Shown: positions 43,391 through 52,085 of the stretch, one piece after another | Layout: each line of letters starts with the position of its first letter | Position numbering within the stretch: the stretch's first letter is position 1 | Source: Bacillota bacterium | GTDB lineage: Bacteria; Bacillota; UBA4882; UBA8346 | Length of the DNA stretch: 64,000 bases | Direction of reading: 5' to 3' | Assembly: GCA_023426245.1 (NCBI GenBank) | Contig: JAFABB010000024.1 | Span: forward strand, 186,001-250,000 | Notes under the pieces: generated by a model | Told to the model about the DNA's origin: nothing | Database searches by the model: none | The model's input: the letters and a program-made list of their open reading frames with translations, nothing else | Translations under genes and position numbers: made by a program

Positions 43391-44350
43391 ATGGAGCAAA
43401 ATGCGTTAACAAACACCGCGCTACCCAAAGAAAAAAAACGACGCAAAAGAGAATGGTGGTTTTTTTATACACTCCCCGCTCTTGTTATTTATATTTGGTT
43501 TATGGCCTTTCCATTGTTTAATTCAATGCGTCTGAGTCTTTATACCGGTTCGGGATTTATACCCGATCAATTTGTGGGCATGAAAAATTATATCGATTTA
43601 TTCACCAATTCGATATACCGTGACCGGCTGATTGGCGCATTTTTGCATACCTGTGTTCTTTTCGTGATCTGCATGGGTATTCAAAACACGCTCGGTCTGA
43701 TGTTCGCGAACATCTTATCAGGCTCTCTAAAAGGCCGTTCAATTTTTCGCACGATTATATTTCTACCGGTGACTTTATCGGTTTTAGTTACCGGATTTTT
43801 ATGGCGGCTGATTTTAAATCCCAATTGGGGCGCTGTCAATCAAGTGCTCTCCATGTTGGGATTAACCCAATTCTCCAGCTATCCCTGGCTGGGTGATCCC
43901 AAAACCGCTATGGTGATTGTCGGATTGGTTACAGCTTGGCAATGGGTTGGCTTACCCACTATGATTTTCTTAGCCGGATTTCAGGGAATACCGGAGGAGT
44001 TGTTTGAAGCTGCCAGTATTGACGGATCATCACGGCGTCAAATTTTTTGGAAAATCAAAGTCCCCTTGCTGATTCCTGTAATGGGACTGGTTTCAATTTT
44101 AACCTTTGTCGGAAACTTTAATGCTTTTGATATTGTTTTTGGACTGGAAAACGCCAACGGAGCGCCTGATTATGCCACGGATATCATGGGAACTTTCTTT
44201 TACCGGATCGGAATCGCCGGACAGCATCCCATCGGTGAGCCGAATATGGGCGTGGGCGCCAGTATCGCCACGGTTATCTTCTTTATTTTACTAACCGGTG
44301 TTACCTTTTGGATGATTTCTCAAAGCCATAGCCGCAAAAAATCTGAGTAA
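43391..44350 (+). CDS. Sugar ABC transporter permease, MalF-type
   Basis: The ATG at 43391 follows GGAG. The 319 residues contain six membrane helices and the EAA loop ELFEAASIDGSSRRQIFWKI, which contacts the ATPase. The opening (YTLPALVIYIWFMAFPLFNS) is typical of carbohydrate uptake subfamily CUT1. It pairs with the downstream permease, 14 bp away. Confidence 0.9.
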   Translation: MEQNALTNTALPKEKKRRKREWWFFYTLPALVIYIWFMAFPLFNSMRLSLYTGSGFIPDQFVGMKNYIDLFTNSIYRDRLIGAFLHTCVLFVICMGIQNTLGLMFANILSGSLKGRSIFRTIIFLPVTLSVLVTGFLWRLILNPNWGAVNQVLSMLGLTQFSSYPWLGDPKTAMVIVGLVTAWQWVGLPTMIFLAGFQGIPEELFEAASIDGSSRRQIFWKIKVPLLIPVMGLVSILTFVGNFNAFDIVFGLENANGAPDYATDIMGTFFYRIGIAGQHPIGEPNMGVGASIATVIFFILLTGVTFWMISQSHSRKKSE

Positions 44351-44364
44351 ATGGAGCCATTTCA

Positions 44365-45189
44365 ATGAAAGATAGAAAGGTTATTATCGGTCACTATCTG
44401 ATTCTATCCATCTGGGCTCTTGTCGCATTGTTCCCCGTATGGACAATGCTGGTGAATTCCTTCAAAAAACAGCTGGATATTTTCAAAAATCCGTTCGCCT
44501 TACCCATTACGCCTAGCTTTGACGGTTATCTTTATGTATTCCGGGAAAGCAATTTTTTGTTATATTGCTTAAATACTTTACTGATTACAAGCATCTCGAT
44601 TGTCTGTGTTCTCTTCATCGGCTCCTTGGCAGCCTATGCCCTGGCCAATTGGAAAGGTCTCGGATCAAAATTTATTTATTTGCTTTTTCTATCCGGAATT
44701 ATGATACCCATACGTTTGGGAACAATAAACATTTTTCAGATTATCCGTTCATTGAATATGATGGGATCAGTTTACGGCTTGATCCCGGTTTATATTGCTT
44801 GGGGCCTCCCCATGGCTGTCTTTATCCTTACCACCTTTATTCAGGATTTGCCCGGTGAATTAATGGAATCGGCCTCCATTGACGGGGCTTCAAAATTCCG
44901 CACCTATTTTAACATCGTTATTCCCCTGGTCCGTCCCGCGCTTGGGACTGTTGCCATTTTCAATCTGATTAACATCTGGAACGACATTTGGTTCCCCTTG
45001 ATCTTCAATTTAAGAGAAGACCAAAGAACACTCCTCTTGGGGGTCACTTACTTTTTCGGCACCTATCAGACCGACTGGACCAAGGTTTTGGTGGTTCTCA
45101 CGCTTGCTACATTACCGATTCTTTTACTCTATATGCTTATGTCAAAACAATTTATTAAAGGATTAACGGCTGGTGCCGTCAAAGGATAA
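44365..45189 (+). CDS. Sugar ABC transporter permease, MalG-type
   Basis: The 274 residues carry six helices and the EAA loop ELMESASIDGASKFRTYFNI. It is the second half of the CUT1 permease pair. No ATPase gene follows, so the operon relies on a shared MsmX-type ATPase elsewhere. A terminator lies at 45225. Confidence 0.9.
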   Translation: MKDRKVIIGHYLILSIWALVALFPVWTMLVNSFKKQLDIFKNPFALPITPSFDGYLYVFRESNFLLYCLNTLLITSISIVCVLFIGSLAAYALANWKGLGSKFIYLLFLSGIMIPIRLGTINIFQIIRSLNMMGSVYGLIPVYIAWGLPMAVFILTTFIQDLPGELMESASIDGASKFRTYFNIVIPLVRPALGTVAIFNLINIWNDIWFPLIFNLREDQRTLLLGVTYFFGTYQTDWTKVLVVLTLATLPILLLYMLMSKQFIKGLTAGAVKG

Positions 45190-45224
45190 GAAGGTTTCCT
45201 AATCTATTGATGATAATATCTTTC

Positions 45225-45265
45225 AGCCGCTGTGAAGATACAAGTTTTCATTGCGGCTTTTTATT
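45225..45265 (+). terminator. Terminator of the sugar ABC operon
   Basis: AGCCGC (45225-45230) with TGAA pairs with TTCA and GCGGCT (45253-45258), followed by TTTTTATTT. Confidence 0.85.
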
Positions 45266-45307
45266 TGATCCCTATATCGTTATATTTTTAAAACCATCGG
45301 CTTTTTG

Positions 45308-46066
45308 CTAAAAACCTTTTTTTATAAAGTGTTTTATAAAAGTTAACGTCATAACTAACAAAGGTTGATGAAATAAATATACCATGAGCGAATGCTTCCC
45401 TAGATAACAAAAACCTCGCACCCATGGCAACCGGGAAAAATCATTCAATGGAAACATTCTCCCCTTCGGGGAATATAACCGATTGCCCAAAAACAACCCA
45501 ATTAAAACGTAACCCAGCCAAGGAAAAATAGGAAAATAATCCACACTGTAAAAACCATTTTTTCTAAATCCTGCCCAAAGTAACCAAGGAAAAGTAAAAT
45601 GAAAAGAATTCAAATAAAATCCAACGATAATCGCACCGGCACCCAGGAATAAGTTCAAATATCCCAATGTCAGCAAGGGATAACTTAGAATAATCGCCAC
45701 ACCGATTAAATGGAGGACTCCGAAAACGACATAACCTTCTTTTAAATAAATCCTTGTAACAATGGTAATCAGTAAACCGTAACCGAGAATGGCAAGTCCC
45801 CGTTTAAGATATTTCGGAAATAATCTTTGCTTTTTTCCGGTATTTTGTTGTATTTCATGATGATGACTAATGGTTAAGCAACTCCCGACCAATAATAAAA
45901 AAGTTGCAGCCGTCGCTTTTTGCCAAAAAGACCAAATTGCCCACCCAAAGGGGAATTCCAATATTCGCAATAATGAAAGGTCAACAAAAAAATGGAGCAC
46001 TATCATCAAAAGGATAGCGATTCCCCGAAGAAAATCAATTTCCCAATACCGAAAGGGGATAGTCAT
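45308..46066 (-). CDS. DUF1624 / heparan-alpha-glucosaminide acetyltransferase-like membrane protein
   Basis: A 252-residue protein with about seven helices. The start RYWEIDFLRGIAILLMIVLH is the DUF1624 signature (a conserved Asp-Arg-Gly and a membrane His thought to be acetylated). FPWLGYVLIGLFLGNR and LGKHSLMVYLFHQPLL close it. The family moves acetyl groups across membranes onto sugars. Its ATG overlaps the stop of spoVAE (ATGA), so it is probably expressed in the forespore with the spoVA genes, which is unusual. Confidence 0.82.
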   Translation of the reverse strand: MTIPFRYWEIDFLRGIAILLMIVLHFFVDLSLLRILEFPFGWAIWSFWQKATAATFLLLVGSCLTISHHHEIQQNTGKKQRLFPKYLKRGLAILGYGLLITIVTRIYLKEGYVVFGVLHLIGVAIILSYPLLTLGYLNLFLGAGAIIVGFYLNSFHFTFPWLLWAGFRKNGFYSVDYFPIFPWLGYVLIGLFLGNRLYSPKGRMFPLNDFSRLPWVRGFCYLGKHSLMVYLFHQPLLVMTLTFIKHFIKKGF

Positions 46067-46416
46067 CCCTTTGGTTTGAACAATAATGCGCCTATAAAGC
46101 CGAAAATAATAGCGGATGACACACCGGCGCTGGTAATTTCGAATATGCCTGTAATAACTCCGATAATTCCATCCCTTTGAAACTCCGACCAGGCCCCTTT
46201 GACAAGCGAATTGCCAAAACTGCTTATCGGAACGGAAGCACCGGCGCCTGCAAATTTGATAAGCGGGTCATATAACCCAAATCCCCCCAGGATTGCTCCT
46301 ATCACAACCAAACAGCACATCGTATGAGCCGGGGTAAATTTTAAAACATCCATCATGATTTGACCGATGACACAAATGCCTCCACCCACTAAAAAGGCTA
46401 AAATAAATTTTTCCAA
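46063..46416 (-). CDS. spoVAE: Stage V sporulation protein AE
   Basis: The 117 residues and about four helices match SpoVAE: AFLVGGGICVIGQIMMDVLK, LGGFGLYDPLIKFAGAGASV, FGNSLVKGAWSEFQRDGIIG. It belongs to the SpoVA channel in the spore inner membrane, which takes up and releases Ca-dipicolinate. Sequence similarity to SpoVAC, two genes upstream, is visible (GLICVLGQ/GGICVIGQ; GAGTAVP/GAGASVP). It lies 15 bp after spoVAD. Confidence 0.95.
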   Translation of the reverse strand: MEKFILAFLVGGGICVIGQIMMDVLKFTPAHTMCCLVVIGAILGGFGLYDPLIKFAGAGASVPISSFGNSLVKGAWSEFQRDGIIGVITGIFEITSAGVSSAIIFGFIGALLFKPKG

Positions 46417-46431
46417 AAAATGAAAGCCTCC

Positions 46432-47445
46432 TTACCTCTCAATAGCAACCGCATGGGCAATGCAGGGTATACTTTCTTTTTGCTGATAGGATAACGGGGA
46501 TAACAATGCTCCGGTAGCCACAACCAAAATCCGATGAAGTTCCCCCTTATCCATCCGTTTTAAAAGATGCCCGTAGGTTACTGCAGCGGAACAGGCACAG
46601 CCACTTCCCCCAGCGAATACCGGTTGCTCTTTTGTAAAGATCATCAGACCACAGTCGCTAAACTGATTCGGGGCAAATTCTATCCCATGTTGCCCCAGTA
46701 AATCGGTGGCAATAGAATGACCTACCCGCCCTAAATCACCGGTCACAATTAAATCATAATAAGATGGAGAACGCTGTAAATCCCGGAAGTGGGCCTCAAT
46801 CGTATCAACGGCCGCTGGAGCCATAGCACCGCCCATATTAAGAGGATCGACAATTCCCATATCAACAACCTTGCCAATTGTTGCCGACGTCACATGAGGG
46901 CCCGACCCATCAGGCACTAACAAAGCCGCTCCTGCCCCGGTAACTGTCCATTGGGCCGTTGGTGGCTTTTGATTGCCATATTCAGTGGGATAACGGTACT
47001 GTTTTTCCACGGAACCATTATGACTGGAGGTAGCTGTCATTACACTTTGGGCAAATCCGCTGTCAATCATCAAAGATGCTAAAGCCAATCCCTCCATTGA
47101 ACTGGAACAGGCTCCATATACCCCCAAAAAAGGAATTCCTAAGCTTCGAGCCGCAAAACTGCTGGAGATAATTTGATCCATCAAGTCGCCACAAAGGAAA
47201 AACTGGATATCTTCTTTTTTGAAGCCGGACTTTTGAATTGTGATCTTGCAAGCATTTTCCAGTAAGGTCTTTTCGGCTTTTTCGAAACTATCCTGACCCA
47301 GCCAAATATCTTTTTCCAGTTTATCAAAGTCCCCGGCCAGTGGCCCTTCTGCCTCGAAAGGACCACCCACAGCCGCAGAGCTTTTAATCAGAGGCTTTGA
47401 TTCAAAAAGCCAACTTTGTCTTCCTTGAAGCAATTCAATGACCAC
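46432..47445 (-). CDS. spoVAD: Stage V sporulation protein AD
   Basis: The 337 residues adopt the thiolase-like fold of SpoVAD: FLGVYGACSSSMEGLALASL, ATSSHNGSVEKQYRYPTEYG, TGAGAALLVPDGSGPHV, YDLIVTGDLGRVGHSI. SpoVAD binds dipicolinic acid on the outer face of the spore inner membrane. Its start overlaps the end of spoVAC by 11 bp. Confidence 0.96.
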   Translation of the reverse strand: MVIELLQGRQSWLFESKPLIKSSAAVGGPFEAEGPLAGDFDKLEKDIWLGQDSFEKAEKTLLENACKITIQKSGFKKEDIQFFLCGDLMDQIISSSFAARSLGIPFLGVYGACSSSMEGLALASLMIDSGFAQSVMTATSSHNGSVEKQYRYPTEYGNQKPPTAQWTVTGAGAALLVPDGSGPHVTSATIGKVVDMGIVDPLNMGGAMAPAAVDTIEAHFRDLQRSPSYYDLIVTGDLGRVGHSIATDLLGQHGIEFAPNQFSDCGLMIFTKEQPVFAGGSGCACSAAVTYGHLLKRMDKGELHRILVVATGALLSPLSYQQKESIPCIAHAVAIER

Positions 47446-47914
47446 CCATTGCTTTAATGATTGCTTTCACCAAAACAATAGTGAAAGCTGAAAATACACC
47501 ATAAACGATTACAGCCCCAGCCAATTTAAACATTTTACCTGCCACGCCCAAAACGAACCCTTCACTGCGATGCTCTATTGCAGCAGACGCAATCGAATTG
47601 GCAAATCCGGTAACAGGGACGGCCGTACCCGCCCCACCCCACTGTGCTAAATGATCATAAACTCCTAAACCGGTCAGCAAAACCGATATCATAATTAACA
47701 CAGCACCAGTGGGATTACCGGCAGTTTCTTCCGTAAATTGAAAATAGGTAATAAAAAACCACTGAAGGAACTGACCCAGAACGCAAATGAGGCCGCCGCT
47801 GAAAAAGGCCCGAATCGAGTTTAATAAAACAGGGCGTTTCGGCTCTTTGGCCTTTGCCAAAGTTTGATATTTTTGTTGGGCCGGGGTTAATTTCTTTTTT
47901 TTGGAATTTGCCAT
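47435..47914 (-). CDS. spoVAC: Stage V sporulation protein AC
   Basis: From the ATG at 47914 it has 159 residues. A basic start (KKKKLTPAQQKYQTLAKAKE) leads to helices GGLICVLGQFLQWFFITYFQ and GLGVYDHLAQWGGAGTAVPV. SpoVAC is the mechanosensitive pore of the dipicolinate channel. A TTG six bases upstream is a rival start, closer to GGAGG. A sigma-G-like promoter lies about 60 bp upstream. Confidence 0.95.
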   Translation of the reverse strand: MANSKKKKLTPAQQKYQTLAKAKEPKRPVLLNSIRAFFSGGLICVLGQFLQWFFITYFQFTEETAGNPTGAVLIMISVLLTGLGVYDHLAQWGGAGTAVPVTGFANSIASAAIEHRSEGFVLGVAGKMFKLAGAVIVYGVFSAFTIVLVKAIIKAMGGH

Positions 47915-47973
47915 TCTCAACAGTACCTCCGGCGAGAAGAATTCTTATATAGATATTTTTAAAAATTTCGTTC

Positions 47974-48004
47974 TAGGTATGCTGGCAATTTCTGTTTTCG
48001 TTCA
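47974..48004 (-). promoter_or_regulatory. Probable sigma-G promoter of the spoVA operon
   Basis: On the minus strand TGAACG (48004-47999) and CATACCTA (47981-47974) are 17 bp apart, close to the forespore consensus TGAATA-N17/18-CATACTA. Position and target genes agree. Confidence 0.6.
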
Positions 48005-48069
48005 AAAACAACACCCTCAAAAAGATTTTCCAGTATTAACCATTTCGAGTTGGTAAAAACAAAACGAAA

Positions 48070-48100
48070 GGGCTGCCTAAAATTACTTTCAGGACAGCCC
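48070..48100 (-). terminator. Terminator after pepD
   Basis: GGGCTG (48070-48075) with CCT pairs with AGG and CAGCCC (48095-48100). On the minus strand it runs into CCTTTCGTTTTGTTTTT. It separates pepD from the spoVA promoter. Confidence 0.75.
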
Positions 48101-48181
48101 AGTCTTCAAAGATGGAATGAAGTTCGTGGAAAATTCACAAACAGCCAAGATAATAGGGTTCACCAGTTTAAGGGTTCATTT

Positions 48182-49618
48182 TCATTTTAACTGTCTCAAC
48201 ACTTCGCACAGAAGCTTGTAAGTCTTCCCCACGGAGCTGATGCAGACATGCTCATTGGGGGTATGTAAATCATACATATTGGGGCCGATTGAGACAGCGT
48301 CGATACCTGGAATTCTTTCAACCAAAAATCCGCACTCCAAACCGGCGTGAATTACGTTCACCTTGCCCTTAACCCCATATAAATCTTCATAAGTTTTCAC
48401 AAACAGATCCCGTATTTTCGATTCTTTCTTATACTCCCAGCTCGGATAAAAAGAATTGGCTTCAAACTGAATATGGAGCATTTCCGCGATTTGCTCACAA
48501 ATGCCTAATAACTGGCGGAATAAAGACTTGACTGAACTTCTGGGACAGCATTCGAAAGAAATTTTATCGTCCTTAATGGACATGACCCCTAAATTATTGG
48601 AATATATCACAAGATTATGTTCCAAATCCCGGGCTAGCGGTCCGTTCGGGATGATGCTGATTAAATGAATGATGGTTTTTTTGACAGTCTCGTCATACAC
48701 ATCCCTATAACCATTATATTTATCGAGCGTTACCTGAATATCGGCATCCGAAAAGGTCAGTTCATACTTTAATATTTTATTCCACTCCCGGACGGTCTCT
48801 TCAATGGCAAAACCATCTTTCACCGATAGTACGGCCCAACTTTCTCTGGGAATTGCATTGGCTTTGGCTCCCCCGCCAAGCTCGGCGATGTCGATATTAT
48901 CCTTGAGGTCGAAAAGAATCCTGCCCAAAAGTTTAATGGAATTGCCGCGTTCCTTATCAATATCGTTTCCGGAGTGTCCGCCTTTTAGGCCCTTGATACC
49001 CAATTTATAAAACTGTTGATATTTGGGCGCAACCCTTCGCTCCGGTATATGAAAATAAATCCTTCCTCCACCGGCGCAACCCGATGTAAAAATTCCTTCT
49101 TCCTCATTATCAACATTGATTAAAATTCTTCCGGTTAACTTTTTAGCATTAAATTTTTCCATCCCGGTGAGGCCGTTTTCTTCATCAGTGGTAATCAATA
49201 CTTCCAGAGGAGGATGGGGGATGTCGTTTGAATCAAGGATTGCTTGGGCACACGCCACTCCTATGCCATTATCCCCTCCCAGCGTTGTCCCTGATGCATA
49301 AATATAATCTCCATCAATCCGGAGCTTGATGGGATCATTGAAAAAATCATGAATGGTATCCTGATTTTTTTCCCAAACCATGTCCATATGTCCTTGCAAG
49401 ATAACCATGGGCGCGTCTTCATAACCAGGAGTACCGGGCTTTTTAATGAGAATATTGAGAGCTTCATCCCGGGTGACTTCAAACTTCTTTTCTTTAGCCC
49501 ATTCATAAAGGTAATCGCTTACTTTCCTTTCATAAGTCGATCCCCTTGGTATTTTTGATATCTCCTCAAAATAATAAAATACTTTTTCAGGTTGTAAACC
49601 CTTAAGAATACCCGCCAT
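48182..49618 (-). CDS. pepD: Aminoacyl-histidine dipeptidase (peptidase D)
   Basis: The ATG at 49618 follows AAGGGG and gives 478 residues, the length of PepD. The M20-type dizinc site is visible in LQGHMDMVWEK, LGGDNGIGVACAQ and VLITTDEENGLTGMEKF, with the final His region SIGPNMYDLHTPNEHV. It hydrolyses Xaa-His and other dipeptides in the cytoplasm. It begins 49 bp after nikR on the same strand, although nothing else ties it to nickel. Confidence 0.93.
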   Translation of the reverse strand: MAGILKGLQPEKVFYYFEEISKIPRGSTYERKVSDYLYEWAKEKKFEVTRDEALNILIKKPGTPGYEDAPMVILQGHMDMVWEKNQDTIHDFFNDPIKLRIDGDYIYASGTTLGGDNGIGVACAQAILDSNDIPHPPLEVLITTDEENGLTGMEKFNAKKLTGRILINVDNEEEGIFTSGCAGGGRIYFHIPERRVAPKYQQFYKLGIKGLKGGHSGNDIDKERGNSIKLLGRILFDLKDNIDIAELGGGAKANAIPRESWAVLSVKDGFAIEETVREWNKILKYELTFSDADIQVTLDKYNGYRDVYDETVKKTIIHLISIIPNGPLARDLEHNLVIYSNNLGVMSIKDDKISFECCPRSSVKSLFRQLLGICEQIAEMLHIQFEANSFYPSWEYKKESKIRDLFVKTYEDLYGVKGKVNVIHAGLECGFLVERIPGIDAVSIGPNMYDLHTPNEHVCISSVGKTYKLLCEVLRQLK

Positions 49619-49667
49619 CTCTAGACCCCTTTTCAAGTTAAAATCGCCGCCTGCTGCGCGCTGGCGG

Positions 49668-50087
49668 TTATAAATTTTCTCCGGTCGTGGTCGCAACCAG
49701 TTTACAGTGTTTCACTCCTTTTAAGCTGCTCATTCGACCGGCAATCGCTTGGATTTCGGATTTTTCACCCTTTACCACCATGACCTCCAGGCAGTTATGG
49801 GCATCCAAATGAACATGCAAAACAGAAACTATTTTTTCGTGGTACTGATGTTGCAGATCAGTCATTTTATCGGCCATTTCCCGTAGGTGATGGTTATAAA
49901 CCAGGGTAATGGTACCGACCGAATCTCCTTCGCCTTGCCGCCATTCTTCTTCGACTAAATATTCCCGAATTAAGTCCCGGATGGCCTCCGACCGGTTGGT
50001 ATACCCTTTTTTTTCAATCAAATTGTCAAACTGCGATAATAGCTTTTCCTCAATGGAGATACCAATTCGTTGTAATTCGGATTCCAT
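49668..50087 (-). CDS. nikR: Nickel-responsive regulator NikR
   Basis: The 139 residues have an N-terminal ribbon-helix-helix (QRIGISIEEKLLSQFDNLIE; YTNRSEAIRDLIREYL) and a C-terminal ACT-like domain. The nickel ligands are in VSVLHVHLDAHNCLEVMVV: a His-x-His followed six residues later by Cys, with a further His upstream (LQHQYHEK). With nickel bound it represses uptake genes. It follows the ECF ATPase gene by about 38 bp and likely controls this operon; I saw no clear GTATGA-N16-TCATAC operator. Confidence 0.95.
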   Translation of the reverse strand: MESELQRIGISIEEKLLSQFDNLIEKKGYTNRSEAIRDLIREYLVEEEWRQGEGDSVGTITLVYNHHLREMADKMTDLQHQYHEKIVSVLHVHLDAHNCLEVMVVKGEKSEIQAIAGRMSSLKGVKHCKLVATTTGENL

Positions 50088-50125
50088 GGAGAACCACCTC
50101 GATTTATCAATGTAAATTTATTATA

Positions 50126-50860
50126 CTATATTAAGTTTACTTTCCATAATAATTGTTCGTTCGAAAAGATTTCTTCCGGTTTTCCGTCCATTTCAATTCC
50201 ATGGTTTTCGTTCATAACGATCACTCGATCGGCTACGAATTTAGCCATTTCCAGATCATGGGTGGCAAGGATGATGGTTGTTCCCTTTTGGTTCAACTCC
50301 ATCAATTTGTTTACAAACCACTTTTTGGTTCGCGGATCCAGGCTGTTGGTAGGTTCATCCAATATCAACACTTCCGGGTTATATATGCAAACAGAGGCCA
50401 AGGCTACCTTTTTCTTCTCCCCGCCGCTCAGCCTATAAGGCGGACGCTCCTTGAGATCTTCCAGGCCAAAATCTTTCAGAACGGAGGCAACCTGTTGTTT
50501 CAAGTCCTTTTCATTCAAATTCAATTGGAGGGGGGCAAAGGCCAATTCATCAAAAACGCTGGAACAAAACAGCTGGGTATCGGAATCCTGAAAAACCAAT
50601 CCTACTCTTTTGCGAAACGGATAGGGATTAACCTGCAGATTTTTTTCATGGAGGGGTTGACCGAAAGCTTCAATTTCTCCCCTATCGGGAAAAATCAACC
50701 CGCCCAACATTTTTAGTAACGTTGATTTGCCACAGCCGTTAGCCCCCAAAATAACAATTTTTTGGCCCTGGAAAATCTGCATGCTAATATCAGAAAGAAC
50801 CGGCGTGGACTGAAGGTAATGATAGAAGACCTGCTTTATGTCATAAATAAGTTCTGCCAT
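50126..50860 (-). CDS. cbiO: Nickel/cobalt ECF-type transporter ATPase
   Basis: The 244-residue ABC ATPase has Walker A GANGCGKST, signature LSGGEKKKVALAS, Walker B VLILDEPTNSLDP and the switch His in LATHDLEMAKF. Its resemblance to CbiO/NikO and the adjacent T component and NikR point to nickel or cobalt uptake. It is the middle gene of a cbiQ-cbiO-nikR-pepD row. Confidence 0.9.
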   Translation of the reverse strand: MAELIYDIKQVFYHYLQSTPVLSDISMQIFQGQKIVILGANGCGKSTLLKMLGGLIFPDRGEIEAFGQPLHEKNLQVNPYPFRKRVGLVFQDSDTQLFCSSVFDELAFAPLQLNLNEKDLKQQVASVLKDFGLEDLKERPPYRLSGGEKKKVALASVCIYNPEVLILDEPTNSLDPRTKKWFVNKLMELNQKGTTIILATHDLEMAKFVADRVIVMNENHGIEMDGKPEEIFSNEQLLWKVNLI

Positions 50861-50901
50861 TTATTTTTCCGTTTAAACGCTCGCCTTTTTTTAATGTAAA
50901 A

Positions 50902-51777
50902 TTATTTCCACACGATATAAAATCCAAAAATCAATGCGGCATTGAATACCAGCCACAAATAATCAGGTAAACTAACCTTGAAGCGATGAATACTCTTAAC
51001 TTCACCGGTATAACCCCTGGAAAGCATGGCTTGGTAAACCAGATCGCCCGCCATGGAGGTGCGAATAAAAAGCTGTCCTGCAATATGAGCTACAAAACGG
51101 CGTCCCTCTTTACCGGTGCTTTTCCCAAGGCTTCTGCTCTTGCGGGCTATAAAAAAATTGGAAGCGATTTCTAATCCCAAAAAAATATAACGATGAGTCA
51201 TTTCCAAAGTCATAATAAATGGAGCAGGAATTTTTAATACCCTAAGCGATTTAAGAAGCTCCTCCCATTGGGTAGTCGATGTTAACAGGTAAACCAAAGA
51301 AATAGAACAAAAGGAACGCATAACCAATAAAATTGCTCCACTCATCCCCTGCCGGGTAATATAAAGTTGCTGAGAAATCCGCCATAGCGGTTCCCCTGGC
51401 CGGACAATATTAAAAAGCGAAGGCACGGTTACAATTCCCGTGAACACTAGAACCAAGACAGCCACCCGCCATATCAGCCGGAGCAATGAAACCCTTGATA
51501 ACACAGCTAGAATAAGAATATAAATGGCTAAAACAGCCAATTCGGTGATGGTTTGCAAAAAGTTGCCGAAAATAATCAGTCCCAGAAAGGACAACAACTT
51601 GATCCGCGGGTCTAATAATTGAAGTAATCCTTTCAGCCGCGCTGTTTGTTCTGAATAAAAAAGCTCACAAAAAATCCCTTGAATATCAAGGAGGGTTTTT
51701 TCAATGAAATTTTTCAAATCGGTAGAAGCCTTTCCCGTAAATAAAAAGAAACGGCTGAAATCATTGATTTCAGGCAT
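50902..51777 (-). CDS. cbiQ: ECF transporter T component CbiQ
   Basis: A 291-residue membrane protein of the CbiQ family with about five helices. The coupling motifs are AMLSRGYTGE near the end and the MTLEMTHRYIFLGLEIASNF region. There is an unusually long N-terminus of about 60 residues. CbiM/NikM, the substrate-binding subunit, is not encoded nearby, so it must lie elsewhere or be replaced. Confidence 0.85.
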   Translation of the reverse strand: MPEINDFSRFFLFTGKASTDLKNFIEKTLLDIQGIFCELFYSEQTARLKGLLQLLDPRIKLLSFLGLIIFGNFLQTITELAVLAIYILILAVLSRVSLLRLIWRVAVLVLVFTGIVTVPSLFNIVRPGEPLWRISQQLYITRQGMSGAILLVMRSFCSISLVYLLTSTTQWEELLKSLRVLKIPAPFIMTLEMTHRYIFLGLEIASNFFIARKSRSLGKSTGKEGRRFVAHIAGQLFIRTSMAGDLVYQAMLSRGYTGEVKSIHRFKVSLPDYLWLVFNAALIFGFYIVWK

Positions 51778-51802
51778 ATGCAGCCATGATTTTCCGTATT
51801 AC

Positions 51803-51814
51803 AATTTCGAAATT
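51803..51814. promoter_or_regulatory. Perfect palindrome in the cbiQ-modF divergent region
   Basis: AATTTCGAAATT is a 12-bp perfect palindrome 25 bp upstream of the cbiQ start, next to a minus-strand TATAGT. It may be an operator, but does not match the known NikR site. Confidence 0.3.
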
Positions 51815-52085
51815 CATGCTACTATAATTCCCCATAAAAAATCTGCTTCCTCCCTACACTGAAAAATAATTCGTAATATCTCAGCTTCGTTCGGGAATGA
51901 CTGTCTCTATATCCATTCCTGCCCGTTACGGTATAATTGGGCCGATTATGAAATTGCTTCGAAGCTTAGAAGATCAAATCTCCCGCCAAGAAAAGACGAA
52001 AGACATCGAAAAAAGAAGGGAACGCTCGTTTCTTGTCGAAAGCTCCGTAAAATATTAAACAACCCATGAATTGAAGGTAAAAGAG

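Noticed and set aside
51780..52085. NikR operator
   Set aside because: No GTATGA-N16-TCATAC match; only an unrelated palindrome was found.
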